From: Erythrobacter sp. YT30
GTDB taxonomy: Bacteria; Pseudomonadota; Alphaproteobacteria; Sphingomonadales; Sphingomonadaceae
Length of the DNA: 64,000 bases
NCBI RefSeq assembly: GCF_001542875.1
Contig: NZ_LMAF01000001.1
Span: forward strand, 62,001 to 126,000
Direction of reading: 5' to 3'
Shown here: piece after piece, positions 9,172-18,149 of the stretch
Layout: each line of letters starts with the position of its first letter
How positions within the stretch are numbered: the stretch's first letter is position 1
Notes under the pieces: model-generated
The model's database searches: none
What the model was told of the DNA's origin: nothing
What the model saw: only the letters and a program-made list of their open reading frames with translations
Position numbers and translations under genes: made by a program

Positions 9172-11883
9172 ATGAATCGATGCAGCGAGACAGGCCTAGC
9201 GTCTGCCACTGACAGCTTTGCGGCACCGCAGCGAACGTCGAATGCGGGCCGGATGATAATTGCGCTCACCTGCGGCTCTATGCTTGCAGGTGTGCCTTTT
9301 ACTGCGTCTGCACAGGACCAAGACGCTCAGGAAGCGCCAGTCCCCGCGACGACGCAGCAGAATGAACCTGCACCAGCGCCAGCACCCGCGCCTTCGACAA
9401 ACATCATCCGCACGATCAGCGTATCGGGTTCGGAGCGGCTCGAGCCGACGACAATCCTCAGCTATATCCGCTTGAGGGTAGGCGATGAATATACGTCTGC
9501 GGCCGCTGACCAAGCGTTGAAAGACCTTGGCGCGACGGAGCTATTTTCGCAGTTCAATATCCGCAATGATGGCGGCAACGTTGTCATCACGGTGACGGAA
9601 AACCCGGTGATCAACCGGATCGTGATTGAGGGCAACAAGCGGCTCGATAACGACAAGATACTTCCCGAAATCAAGCTGGCGCCGCGGCAAATCTTCACGC
9701 GTTCCAAAGTCCGTGCTGACGTTGCTCGCATCATTGAGCTTTATAAGAGGCAGGGACGCTTTGCTGCGACAGTTGAACCAAAAATGGTTCAGCTACCGCA
9801 GAACCGCGTCGATGTGGTTTTCGAGATCAGCGAAGGGCCAAAGTCCAAGGTTCGCCAGATCAACATCATCGGCAACGAAGAGTTCTCCGATGGAGAGCTG
9901 CGCGGTGAGATGGTCACGAAACAGGCTCGTTTCACGCGCTTCTTCAGCTCTAACACCAGCTATGACCCAGATCGCCTCGCGTTCGACCAGCAAAAGCTGC
10001 GGCAGTTCTATCTGACCGAAGGCTACGCCGATTTCCGTGTCGTCTCTGCCGTGGCGGAGCTTACTCCCGACCAGAAAGACTTCATCATCACCTACGTGGT
10101 GGAAGAAGGCGAGCGCTACAAGTTCGGCGAAGTCAAAGTAGACAGCCAGCTGCGCGACTTTGACAGCGATCGGATGACGCAGCAGCTCACCGTCAAGGGC
10201 GGCGACTGGTACAACGCTAAGTATGTAGAGGATACCGTTGAATCGCTGACGGAGGTTGCAGGGCGTTTTGGCTATGCGTTTGCCGACGTTCAGCCTCGCT
10301 TTAATCGTAACCCCGATGATCTGACGATGGATATCACCTTCATACTGCGTCAGGCACCGCGTGTTTACGTCGAGCGCGTTGATGTCAACGGCAATACCTT
10401 GACACAGGACAAGGTCGTCCGCCGCGAATTCCGTATCAGCGAAGGCGATGCTTTCAACTCTCTTGGCGTCCAAAGAACGACGGCTCGGATTAATTCGCTG
10501 GGCTATTTTCAGGAGAACTTCGAGGTCAATCAGGTACAAGGCAGCGCGCCTGACCGGATCATCCTCGAAGCCAACGTCGAAGAGCAGCCAACGGGCGAAT
10601 TGCAGTTTTCGGCTGGCTTCTCGTCGATTGAGCAGTTCATTCTCGCCGGCAGCATCCGCCAGCGCAACTTCCGCGGACGTGGTCAGACGATTGGTCTGAG
10701 CTTAAACTATTCGCAGTTCTCCCGATCGGCGCGGATCAGTTTCACCGAGCCGTATGTTTTCGATCGCAACATTCAGGCCGGCGTTGATATCTATCGGCAG
10801 GATTTCAACAGCTTCAACCGTTTTGGCAATGAGCGTAACAACACGTTTGAACAAGCCACCACCGGTTTTGCCGTGCGACTAGGCGTGCCTTTGACCGAAT
10901 TTATGTCGCTTGTTGGCAGTTACACGCTGAATTACGACGAAGTGAGCCTAGATGAACGCCTGTTCTTCACCGATCTTGATGGCGATGGCGTTCGCGGCAA
11001 CAGCCCAGACGACTTTTGCGATCCTTTAGCGGCTGGCCGTTTCCTTTGCGATGCCTTGGGAGATCGTCTGAGCTCGATCGTTGGCCTCAGCCTCAACTAC
11101 AACTCCTTGAACTCACGAATTCGCCCAACCCGTGGTCGCACGTTCTCGCTTACTTCTGAATTTGCGGGACTAGGCGGCGACGTTCGTTATGCGCGTTTCC
11201 GTGGTCGAGCGCAGCAATTCTGGAATGTCGCTAACTCCGGTTTCATCTTTTCGCTTTCGGCCGAAGGTGGAACCATCATTCCGCTGCGGGATCGTCCGGG
11301 CGAGGGTGTTGACGATATTCTGCTGACTGACCGTTTCTTCTTGGGTGAACCGCAATTCCGTGGCTTCGACATTCGTGGTGTTGGCCCGCGTATCTTGACC
11401 CAGCAATTACTCGTTGATGAGACCACTAACGAAATCATCGTGGTGACAGACCGCCAGCAAGTTCGGGATGATGCCATTGGTGGGCGCAATTTTTATCTTG
11501 CTCGTGCAGAGCTTGAAATCCCGCTGGGTACTGGCGCGCGTGAGCTTGGCCTCAGGCCATCAATCTGGGCTGACGTCGGTGCTCTATGGTCGGTCGAACA
11601 GCCGGTTCTTACCGTTGTTGAACCTGTGTTCCTCGACGGTGACAATCCTGGAGAAACGACTACAAATCCGTTTGCAGCTGATGGGTCCCTTAACACACTC
11701 GTCAGCAACGGTTTCCAAGAAGTATTCCTCGGAAACTCTCCCAGCCCGCGTATCACCGCCGGTATCGGCGTAAACTGGAATTCGCCTTTCGGGCCGTTCC
11801 GTATCGATTTCGCCCAGACCATTCGTAAGGTCGAGGGCGATGATGACAAAACCTTCACGTTCAACGTAGGAACTCAGTTCTAA
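9172..11883 (+). CDS. bamA: Outer membrane protein assembly factor BamA
   Basis: Omp85 core of the BAM machine that folds beta-barrels into the outer membrane. 903 residues: an unusually long N-terminal signal region ending in SAQDQ (about residue 45), a Pro/Ala-rich linker, five POTRA domains (about 75-490, beginning IIRTISVSGSERL), then a 16-strand barrel ending in the Phe of NVGTQF. A TTG lies directly upstream of the ATG, and an internal ATG at 9253 would give a more typical signal peptide. It overlaps skp by one base (TAATG). Confidence 0.96.
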   Translation: MNRCSETGLASATDSFAAPQRTSNAGRMIIALTCGSMLAGVPFTASAQDQDAQEAPVPATTQQNEPAPAPAPAPSTNIIRTISVSGSERLEPTTILSYIRLRVGDEYTSAAADQALKDLGATELFSQFNIRNDGGNVVITVTENPVINRIVIEGNKRLDNDKILPEIKLAPRQIFTRSKVRADVARIIELYKRQGRFAATVEPKMVQLPQNRVDVVFEISEGPKSKVRQINIIGNEEFSDGELRGEMVTKQARFTRFFSSNTSYDPDRLAFDQQKLRQFYLTEGYADFRVVSAVAELTPDQKDFIITYVVEEGERYKFGEVKVDSQLRDFDSDRMTQQLTVKGGDWYNAKYVEDTVESLTEVAGRFGYAFADVQPRFNRNPDDLTMDITFILRQAPRVYVERVDVNGNTLTQDKVVRREFRISEGDAFNSLGVQRTTARINSLGYFQENFEVNQVQGSAPDRIILEANVEEQPTGELQFSAGFSSIEQFILAGSIRQRNFRGRGQTIGLSLNYSQFSRSARISFTEPYVFDRNIQAGVDIYRQDFNSFNRFGNERNNTFEQATTGFAVRLGVPLTEFMSLVGSYTLNYDEVSLDERLFFTDLDGDGVRGNSPDDFCDPLAAGRFLCDALGDRLSSIVGLSLNYNSLNSRIRPTRGRTFSLTSEFAGLGGDVRYARFRGRAQQFWNVANSGFIFSLSAEGGTIIPLRDRPGEGVDDILLTDRFFLGEPQFRGFDIRGVGPRILTQQLLVDETTNEIIVVTDRQQVRDDAIGGRNFYLARAELEIPLGTGARELGLRPSIWADVGALWSVEQPVLTVVEPVFLDGDNPGETTTNPFAADGSLNTLVSNGFQEVFLGNSPSPRITAGIGVNWNSPFGPFRIDFAQTIRKVEGDDDKTFTFNVGTQF

Positions 11884-12575
11884 TGATTAAGCTTACCAAA
11901 ACGCTCGCCATTGCGGGCCTCGCACTTTCTGCCACTGTGGCTGCTCCGGCGATCGCTCAGGTTCAGGGCCGCGTCGGCACGGCCAGTATCTCCCGCGCAA
12001 TCCAAGGTACGACGGCGCTGCAAACCGCCTATAGCCAGGTCAACCAGACCTATAACGCCCAGATCCAAACTGCTCAGACAAAGCAGGGCGAGCTTTCCGA
12101 ATTGCTCAAGCCATTCGACACCGATGGCAATGGTGAAATCAACGAAACCGAAAGCGCTGCATTGCAGGCCGCTCCCAATTTCTCGCAAATTCAGACGCTT
12201 CAGCGCGAGATTGCCTCGATCAACGATCAGGTGACCGCAGCTCGCGTTTACGCGGTAGAGCAGGTTCTGGTACAATACCCTACCGCCCTCCAGGAAGTGG
12301 CAACGCAAAACCAGGTTCAGATGGTGGTTGATCCTGCCAGCCTTCAATATGCTGTCGAAGAAGCTGATATCACGCCGCTCGTTACGACCGCGCTCAACGC
12401 AAAAGTGCCGACAGTCGGTATCGTCCCGCCAAATGGCTGGCGTCCTGGTCCCAACACGTTGCAGGTTTTCCAGGAAATTCAGCGCCGTGCGCTTATCCAG
12501 CAGATCCGTGATCAGCAGGCGCAGCAACAGAACCAGCAGCAGAGCACGCAGCAGCAGGCTCCGGCAGGGCGGTAA
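11883..12575 (+). CDS. skp: OmpH/Skp-family periplasmic chaperone with an EF-hand motif
   Basis: Periplasmic chaperone expected to carry unfolded outer-membrane proteins to BamA. The Sec signal is cleaved after AIAQ (about residue 26). The OmpH-type start VGTASISRAI and long Gln-rich helical arms follow. At 230 residues it is longer than E. coli Skp. The extra length includes a perfect EF-hand loop pattern at residues 79-90 (Asp1, Asp3, Asn5, Gly6, Ile8, Glu12) and a Gln-rich tail. Start and bamA stop share one base, so the two are coupled. Calcium binding is inferred from the motif. Confidence 0.88.
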   Translation: MIKLTKTLAIAGLALSATVAAPAIAQVQGRVGTASISRAIQGTTALQTAYSQVNQTYNAQIQTAQTKQGELSELLKPFDTDGNGEINETESAALQAAPNFSQIQTLQREIASINDQVTAARVYAVEQVLVQYPTALQEVATQNQVQMVVDPASLQYAVEEADITPLVTTALNAKVPTVGIVPPNGWRPGPNTLQVFQEIQRRALIQQIRDQQAQQQNQQQSTQQQAPAGR

Positions 12576-12605
12576 CGCTCTGCAATCACGCAAAAGGGGC
12601 ATAGC

Positions 12606-13091
12606 ATGAGCGATACCGATCAAACCGGTGAGCAGAGCGCGATCGTGGACTATGATATTCATAAAGTCCTCAAAGCTCTGCCGCATCGCTATCCCCTCTT
12701 GCTGGTTGACCGAGTTCGCCGGATTGAGCTTGGAGAGCGAATTCATGCGGTGAAGGCCGTCAGCATGAATGAGGAGTTTTTTCAGGGTCATTTCCCTGGT
12801 GCTCCGATCATGCCGGGCGTTCTCCAGATCGAAGCGCTCGCTCAGGCCGCTGCAATCCTTGGTATCGAAACGCTGGAACTTGCTGGCACCGGAAAGCTCG
12901 TCATCTTTATGGGCATTGATGGCGCCAAATTTCGTGCGCCTGTCACCCCGGGTTGCTTGCTCGATCTCGAGGTTGAATTCCTCCAGAAGCGCCGGACGAT
13001 CTACAAGTTCAAAGGCAAGGCGAGTGTCGAGGGCAAGACCACTTGCGAGACCGAGTTTACCGCAATGATCGCCGATCCGCCTGGGGATTAG
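12606..13091 (+). CDS. fabZ: 3-hydroxyacyl-ACP dehydratase FabZ
   Basis: Dehydrates beta-hydroxyacyl-ACP in fatty-acid elongation; cytoplasmic hot-dog fold. 161 residues. Seen are [17 protein letters not shown] at the N-terminus, the catalytic His in [15 protein letters not shown] and the catalytic Glu in [21 protein letters not shown] segment precedes the ATG. In LPS-bearing bacteria lpxD and lpxA flank this gene, but both are absent here. Confidence 0.97.
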   Translation: MSDTDQTGEQSAIVDYDIHKVLKALPHRYPLLLVDRVRRIELGERIHAVKAVSMNEEFFQGHFPGAPIMPGVLQIEALAQAAAILGIETLELAGTGKLVIFMGIDGAKFRAPVTPGCLLDLEVEFLQKRRTIYKFKGKASVEGKTTCETEFTAMIADPPGD

Positions 13092-13185
13092 GCTTGCATT
13101 TGCGCTGCACCGCGTTATGTGCGCGCTTTCCCAATTCAACAGCGCATCCGGTCGGAACCGGTGAAAGCTACGAAGGACAAAGACG

Positions 13186-13410
13186 ATGAAAGCCGAAGGG
13201 CATCCCGATTATCACATGATCACGGTCAAAATGACCGATGGCACCGAATTTCAAACCCGCTCAACCTGGGGCAGCGAAGGCGATACGCTTTCGCTTGATA
13301 TTGACCCGACAAGCCACCCAGCTTGGACTGGCGGTCAGAAACAGATCCAGGAAGGTGGCCGCGTGGCAGCCTTTAACAAGCGTTTCGGTGGGCTTTCGCT
13401 CAAGAAGTAG
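13186..13410 (+). CDS. rpmE: 50S ribosomal protein L31
   Basis: Small subunit-bridging ribosomal protein of 74 residues. It has the alphaproteobacterial form: [28 protein letters not shown], then the HPAWTGG and FNKRFGG blocks. No Cys is present, so this is the zinc-free version. It lies 94 bases after fabZ and is followed by a clear terminator at 13441-13477. Confidence 0.95.
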   Translation: MKAEGHPDYHMITVKMTDGTEFQTRSTWGSEGDTLSLDIDPTSHPAWTGGQKQIQEGGRVAAFNKRFGGLSLKK

Positions 13411-13440
13411 GCTTAGCGAGCAACCAATCCACGAAAAACA

Positions 13441-13477
13441 GGCCGCGTTGGGTATACCCATCGCGGCCTTTGTTTTT
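13441..13477 (+). terminator. Rho-independent terminator after rpmE
   Basis: GGCCGCG (13441-13447) pairs with CGCGGCC (13462-13468); the interior TGGGTATACCCA is itself a palindrome, extending the stem. TTTGTTTTT follows. It ends the rpmE unit before the SMR gene. Confidence 0.85.
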
Positions 13478-13507
13478 CTGACTACTGCATTGCGCTAAGC
13501 ACGGTGC

Positions 13508-13834
13508 ATGAATGCGTGGATCTACCTTGCCATTGCCATCATTCTTGAGGTGACGGGCACCATATTTCTCAAGCTTTCGGACGGCTTTGAGAAATGGCAT
13601 TGGGGCATCGCTTCGATTGCCTCTTATTCGGCCTGCTTCTGGGCGCTCGCTCCTGCAATGAAAGTGCTGCCCGTTGGGGTGGTGTATGCGATCTGGTCTG
13701 GAGTGGGGATTGTCGCCATCAGCTTGATCGGTATTTTCGCGTTCGATGATAGGCTAAGCGCGCTTCAATACGTGTTCATTGCGATGATCTTGACCGGGGC
13801 CGTAGGGCTGAACCTGACCGTCCAGAACGGATGA
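13508..13834 (+). CDS. Small multidrug resistance (SMR) family transporter
   Basis: Four-helix inner-membrane proton antiporter of 108 residues, normal for EmrE/QacE. The essential proton- and substrate-binding Glu is at residue 14 (IILEVTGT). The GVVYAIWSGVGI block of helix 3 holds the conserved Tyr and Trp of the drug-export subgroup. The substrate is not known: quaternary cations, polyamines or guanidinium are possible in this family. It is a single gene after the rpmE terminator, convergent with the MOSC gene 9 bases downstream. Confidence 0.88.
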   Translation: MNAWIYLAIAIILEVTGTIFLKLSDGFEKWHWGIASIASYSACFWALAPAMKVLPVGVVYAIWSGVGIVAISLIGIFAFDDRLSALQYVFIAMILTGAVGLNLTVQNG

Positions 13835-13843
13835 ATCTGCAGC

Positions 13844-14413
13844 CTAAACCCGATCGAGCGGGATGTGCCGTCCGTCAGGCGGATCTATCGAAATTCGGTC
13901 ACCTGGACGAATGATCCCGCCCTTGAGTGCGACACTCATAATCCCCGCCTTGCGAATGATCCGCTCGCGCGTGTTGAAAGCGAGATGCTTCAAAAGGCCG
14001 GGTCTGAAATTATTGATCTGGCCGCACGGATTTCTGAGACCCGTCACGCTCAACACCACTTCGGGGCCAATGCGAAGCAAGGTATCGCGACCGAGTTCAA
14101 GCAGTTCAATGCCGCGCGTGGTGATGTTCTCGCCGAGGTCACCCGGACGAACCGTAAAACCTTTCTGGGCTAGTTCGCCAAACAGCTCGCTGTGGATCAA
14201 GTGAACTTGCCGCAAATTGGGGGCTTTCGGATTCGCCGTGACTCGGCTCAAATGCTGAACGGTTTCACCAGCATGTGCATCTCCGCGCACACCGAGCCCG
14301 GCCATGATGCGAATTTCGCGCGCTTTTGGTTTTGAGAATCGGTGCAGGCTGTCGCGACTAACAGCGACAACATTCCCGCTCAGCGCGGGCGCGCCTGATG
14401 CTTCTGTTGCCAT
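13844..14413 (-). CDS. MOSC domain-containing protein
   Basis: 189-residue protein of the MOSC (molybdenum cofactor sulfurase C-terminal) superfamily, YiiM-like. Seen are the GLGVRGDAHAGE loop, RQVHLIHSELF, and the conserved Cys in VTGLRNPCGQI, which carries sulfur in the family. MOSC proteins bind or transfer sulfur or Mo-cofactor ligands; the actual substrate here is unknown. An upstream TTG at 14437 would add 8 residues; ATG 14413 is preferred. No Mo-cofactor gene is adjacent. Confidence 0.85.
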   Translation of the reverse strand: MATEASGAPALSGNVVAVSRDSLHRFSKPKAREIRIMAGLGVRGDAHAGETVQHLSRVTANPKAPNLRQVHLIHSELFGELAQKGFTVRPGDLGENITTRGIELLELGRDTLLRIGPEVVLSVTGLRNPCGQINNFRPGLLKHLAFNTRERIIRKAGIMSVALKGGIIRPGDRISIDPPDGRHIPLDRV

Positions 14414-14541
14414 GGTTGATCCCACACCCAAGGACAATTGTTGACTGGAAGCTGCGCCTCTTGAGAACCGAATGCAAGTGTATTCGGTGCATCATACGCC
14501 ATGTGGCCTACAAGTGGGACGGCAGAAGCATCGACTTGGCC

Positions 14542-15174
14542 TCACGCCCAGGGGCGTTCGCGATACCATTTGGTGATGACGTATTTGAGGCCTTTGCGCA
14601 CCTTCATCCCGTGATGCAGCGTGTTTGGGTTGACGCTTCCGTCAGCTCTTTTGTTGTTCCAGCAAAGCAGCTTGTCAGCTTCAGGCTGAAAGGTTTTTGA
14701 TACCGCCTTGAACCGCGTAGCGCCGCCCGCTTCGACATCGTTTAGGTAAATCATGAATGTCCAGGTGCGATTGCCAGCTACTGAGCAGAATTTGTCAAAA
14801 TCGGTACCGCCCGGCGTGAAGTAATCAGTATGCGGTTTGAATTCTTGGCCCACATCATAGCGTTGGCCCTGCAATGGTTCGCCATACACCGGGTCAATGC
14901 CGTTCAAGGCGCTTAACAGGCTTTCCATTGCGGCAACTGCAGGCTCTGCTGCATCAAGATCGCAGGTTTCGCTGGTGCGGAAATAGTCATCGCCATTGTG
15001 GTCGGCGATTGTGGAGGGCCGACGGTCTTTCTCGATAAGCGCAATCAATTGCTCGCGCAGGCTCTGTGTCACGAAGTTTCGGATTTGATAAATTTCCGCC
15101 TTCGGGCTTGGGACGCGCTGCACGCCTGCCTGGTTGCTCAAATGATCGGCGACAGAATCGACAAACTCTCTCAT
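14542..15174 (-). CDS. 2-oxoglutarate/Fe(II) dioxygenase, prolyl 4-hydroxylase-like
   Basis: 210 residues with the double-stranded beta-helix of P4H-alpha-type enzymes. The iron triad is visible: His115 and Asp117 in FKPHTDYF and the distal His at 187 (LHHGM). The 2-oxoglutarate-binding Lys is at 197. The MIYLNDVEAGGATRF stretch is typical of bacterial prolyl hydroxylases. It may hydroxylate a protein or peptide proline; the target is unknown. A GTG sits one codon upstream of the ATG. No functional partner is adjacent. Confidence 0.85.
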   Translation of the reverse strand: MREFVDSVADHLSNQAGVQRVPSPKAEIYQIRNFVTQSLREQLIALIEKDRRPSTIADHNGDDYFRTSETCDLDAAEPAVAAMESLLSALNGIDPVYGEPLQGQRYDVGQEFKPHTDYFTPGGTDFDKFCSVAGNRTWTFMIYLNDVEAGGATRFKAVSKTFQPEADKLLCWNNKRADGSVNPNTLHHGMKVRKGLKYVITKWYRERPWA

Positions 15175-15417
15175 CACGGCATCTCTATAAGTGCTTTTGC
15201 GCGAAACAAGGGCGGCGCGACGGACCGCCGGTGATCGGCCTGCGAAATAATCTTGCGCTCAGACGATTTCCACGCAGTTTTCACTTTCCTTGAAAAGCGC
15301 TTTGTGCAACAGGCTCGCTCCCTGTCCTGCCGTACTTGACCCACGGTTCGCGACGCGTAACAGGCACGCATAGTGCACGCTTGGCATTCCAGGGTTTAGC
15401 CTCGTTGCAGGGCATGT

Positions 15418-15495
15418 GGCGATCGTAGCTCAGTTGGTTAGAGCGCCGGTTTGTGGTACCGGAGGTCGGGGGTTCGAGACCCCTCGATCGCCCCA
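15418..15495 (+). tRNA. tRNA-His (GTG)
   Basis: Complete cloverleaf with anticodon GTG. The acceptor stem GCGATCG/CGATCGC is preceded by the encoded G at position -1 opposite C73, the histidine identity element, and CCA is encoded. The D arm TAGCTCAGTTGGTTAGAGC and the T loop TTCGAGA are standard. Confidence 0.97.
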
Positions 15496-15574
15496 TTTTC
15501 CTGATTTTGAGAGTGCGAAAACACCTTCGTCTGCCATGCGCTGAATATGTGCGCTGGAACAAGGATGTATGCGA

Positions 15575-16642
15575 ATGACCGCTTTCTGGACCGAGCCTGA
15601 TTTTGACGATCACGAAATGGTGCACTTTGTGCGCGATGCAAAGGCGGGTCTCACAGCGATTATTGCGGTGCATTCCTCGCATCTTGGCCCCGGTGCCGGT
15701 GGCACGCGGTTCTGGCACTATCCCAATCCGAAAGACGGCTTGCGCGATGCTTTGCGCCTGTCGCGCGGGATGAGCTACAAAAACGCAATGGCTGGGTTGC
15801 CGATGGGCGGTGGCAAAGCTGTGATCCTCGCGGACGAAGCGCGCACCAAGACGCCTGAATTGCTCGCCGCATTCGGTGATGCTGTCGAGGCGCTTGGCGG
15901 CCGTTATGTGACCGCAGAAGATGTCGGGATTTCCGAGGCTGACATGGTTGCTGTGGCGAAACGCACGCAGCACGTTTCTGGCTTGCCGGTAGAGGGCGAA
16001 GGGGCTGCTGGCGGCGATCCCGGTCCTTTTACCGCGCATGGAATTTATCTCGGTATCAAGGCAGCCGTTCGTCACAAGCTTGGCAAGGACAGTGTGGCGG
16101 GCGTTCATGTCGCAGTTCAAGGCACGGGCAGTGTCGGCGGCGGTGTCGCGCGATTGCTGGCTGCTGACGGAGCGAAGCTGACACTGTCCGACATTCGCGA
16201 AGAAAGCGCTAATGCACTCGCCAAGGAGCTTGGTGCGGAAACCGTTGCGTCCGAAGCTGTCTTGTCGACGCCTTGCGATGTGCTGAGCCCGAACGCGTTG
16301 GGCGCGATCTTCGATGATGACACTATTCCCGCTTTGCAGGCGGAGATCGTCGCGGGCGGTGCGAACAACCAATTGGCGCGAGCAGGACACGGCGCGAAGA
16401 TGTTTGAACGCGGCATCCTTTATGCACCTGATTATGTGATCAATGCTGGAGGAATTGTTTCGGTTGCATCTGAGTATCTAGCACGGCGCGACGGCACTGT
16501 TTGCGGACGGTCAGACGTGCTCGATCGGATCGGCCATATCCCTACCCGGCTTGAAGAAATCTGGCAGGAAAGCGATGCGTCGAAAACCTCACCCGACGTG
16601 GTGGCAGACCGGATGGCGCAAGCGTTGATTGGGCGCGGTTAA
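15575..16642 (+). CDS. Glu/Leu/Phe/Val-family amino-acid dehydrogenase (leucine dehydrogenase-like)
   Basis: NAD-dependent oxidative deamination of a branched-chain or related amino acid. 355 residues, matching leucine dehydrogenase. The N-terminal domain shows LGPGAGGTRF and the catalytic Lys in GLPMGGGKAV. The Rossmann domain has VQGTGSVGGGVARLL, and NQLARAGHG lies near the C-terminus. ATG 15575 is 9 bases after AAGGA; ATG 15569 is possible but too close to it. Specificity between Leu, Val and Phe cannot be read from sequence alone. Confidence 0.9.
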   Translation: MTAFWTEPDFDDHEMVHFVRDAKAGLTAIIAVHSSHLGPGAGGTRFWHYPNPKDGLRDALRLSRGMSYKNAMAGLPMGGGKAVILADEARTKTPELLAAFGDAVEALGGRYVTAEDVGISEADMVAVAKRTQHVSGLPVEGEGAAGGDPGPFTAHGIYLGIKAAVRHKLGKDSVAGVHVAVQGTGSVGGGVARLLAADGAKLTLSDIREESANALAKELGAETVASEAVLSTPCDVLSPNALGAIFDDDTIPALQAEIVAGGANNQLARAGHGAKMFERGILYAPDYVINAGGIVSVASEYLARRDGTVCGRSDVLDRIGHIPTRLEEIWQESDASKTSPDVVADRMAQALIGRG

Positions 16643-16753
16643 GCAATGCCGGGCTGTCTTGGCCCGTTTGCACGGCCTTTTGCGTCTTTTGCGCGTTGCA
16701 GCCTCTTGGCTCAGTCGGGCACAGACACTATGCCAAAGCGTTAAAGAGCCGAC

Positions 16754-17512
16754 ATGCACATTTACGCGAACCCTAAGCGCTTTCTGACGCTTGCCAAGTG
16801 GCTGATGCCGCTCACACTATGGAGCGGATTGGCACTGGCTGGCGGTGCGGTGTTCTGGGGGCTAATTATGGCCCCTGCCGAGGCATTGCAGGGCGAAAGC
16901 GTACGAATTCTGTTTATCCATGTGCCCTCTGCATGGTTGGCCATGGGCGGCTGGGCCGGCATTGCGATTTCAAGCGCTATGTTGCTTATCTGGAAGCATC
17001 CTTTGGCGGCGATTGCCGCGCGCGCAATTGCAGCGCCTGGACTGGTGTTCTGCGCGATTTGCCTTGCCACAGGCTCCATCTGGGGGCGGCCAACATGGGG
17101 CACCTGGTGGGAATGGGATGGCAGACTTACAAGCATGCTAGTGCTGTTGTTCTTGTACGCAGGCTATATCGCTTTGTCGCAAGCGACCGCGCGATCAGGC
17201 GGCTCTGACAAGATCGCGGCTATCTTTGGGCTCATTGGAGCAATCAACATCCCCATCATCAATCGCAGCGTCGTTTGGTGGAACTCGCTCCATCAACCGC
17301 CCAGTATTACCGCTGGCAAAAGTGCGATGACGGCTGAGTATTTTATTCCTCTGCTTGTCGCCGTAATCGGTTTCTCGCTCCTGTTTAGCGCTGTTGTCCT
17401 CATGCGGATGCGCACTCTGATTGCAGAGCAACAGGTAGAGGCCCGTCTGCGCCGCCGCGCGCTGGACGATGAACCTGCGGTTCAGCCGAGCAGCCGTATG
17501 GAGACGGCGTGA
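16754..17512 (+). CDS. ccmC: Heme exporter protein CcmC
   Basis: Inner-membrane heme-handling protein that loads heme onto CcmE for cytochrome c maturation. 252 residues, six membrane segments. The tryptophan-rich WD motif is seen in GTWWEWDGRL, with the flanking periplasmic His residues of the family (IHVPSAW; NSLHQP). First gene of the ccmCDEFGHI operon; its stop overlaps the ccmD start by one base. ccmA and ccmB are not in this window. Confidence 0.96.
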   Translation: MHIYANPKRFLTLAKWLMPLTLWSGLALAGGAVFWGLIMAPAEALQGESVRILFIHVPSAWLAMGGWAGIAISSAMLLIWKHPLAAIAARAIAAPGLVFCAICLATGSIWGRPTWGTWWEWDGRLTSMLVLLFLYAGYIALSQATARSGGSDKIAAIFGLIGAINIPIINRSVVWWNSLHQPPSITAGKSAMTAEYFIPLLVAVIGFSLLFSAVVLMRMRTLIAEQQVEARLRRRALDDEPAVQPSSRMETA

Positions 17513-17652
17513 TGCGCGAAAGTCTGGATCATTGGCCCTATGTGATCGGCGCTTATGGCGTCGGCGTTGGCGCGATTGTGATGCTGATTGTATTCAGCTG
17601 GCTCGCCATGAAGCGCGCGGAAAAACGCCGCGATGAGGTGAAACGGCGATGA
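17512..17652 (+). CDS. ccmD: Heme exporter protein CcmD
   Basis: 46-residue single-span protein that stabilises the CcmC-CcmE heme complex. It starts MRESLDHWPYVIGAYG, has one membrane helix (GAIVMLIVFSWLAM) and ends in a basic cytoplasmic tail, exactly the CcmD plan. It overlaps ccmC by 1 base and ccmE by 4 (ATGA). It is easily missed because of its size; position, topology and the Tyr-containing N-terminus make the call firm. Confidence 0.9.
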   Translation: MRESLDHWPYVIGAYGVGVGAIVMLIVFSWLAMKRAEKRRDEVKRR

Positions 17653-18131
17653 GCCAGACTAATGCGCCGATGAAAGCCAAACACCAGAGGATGGTGCTTG
17701 TCGTTTTGGCCGTACTCGCAATTGTTGGGGCAGGGTTTCTTGCCGCATGGGCTTTGCCCAACCAAGCCAATTTCTTTTACCTGCCCGAGCAAATGGTTGA
17801 AGACCCTCCCGAAGTGGGCCGCGCTGTGCGCCTTGGCGGGATGGTCGCACCCGAAACGCTAACGCAACTTGACGACGGCGTAACCGTGGAATTCAAAGTG
17901 TCCGGCAACACGGCCGATTTGGTTCAGGTGCGCTACACCGGCATCCTGCCTGATCTCTTTGTTGAAGGATCAGGCGTCGTTGCGGAAGGGTCCTTGTCAG
18001 AAGATGGCGTGTTCGTCGCAACCAACCTTTTGGCCAAGCACGATGAAAACTACGTGCCGCGAGAGCTCGAAGGGCTTGAGCAGCATCAGGCAGCCGATGT
18101 AGTCGCTGACACTACCGTTGGCCTCGATTAG
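17649..18131 (+). CDS. ccmE: Cytochrome c-type biogenesis heme chaperone CcmE
   Basis: Periplasmic heme chaperone anchored by one N-terminal helix (residues 15-35). 160 residues with an OB-fold core. The covalent heme-binding His is residue 131 and the axial-ligand Tyr is 135 in LAKHDENYVP, the H-x3-Y form of classical System I. It receives heme from CcmC/D and delivers it to CcmF. Its start overlaps ccmD by 4 bases. Confidence 0.96.
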   Translation: MSQTNAPMKAKHQRMVLVVLAVLAIVGAGFLAAWALPNQANFFYLPEQMVEDPPEVGRAVRLGGMVAPETLTQLDDGVTVEFKVSGNTADLVQVRYTGILPDLFVEGSGVVAEGSLSEDGVFVATNLLAKHDENYVPRELEGLEQHQAADVVADTTVGLD

Positions 18132-18149
18132 GTCGGGCGGGCTTAAGCG

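Noticed and set aside
11880-13139. Long minus-strand open frame across skp and fabZ
   Set aside because: Antisense shadow of two certain genes; no recognisable domain and no ribosome-binding site.
15281-16390. 369-codon minus-strand open frame across tRNA-His and the amino-acid dehydrogenase
   Set aside because: It would read through a tRNA gene and is antisense to a certain enzyme; composition is Arg/His/Cys-rich, typical of shadow frames.
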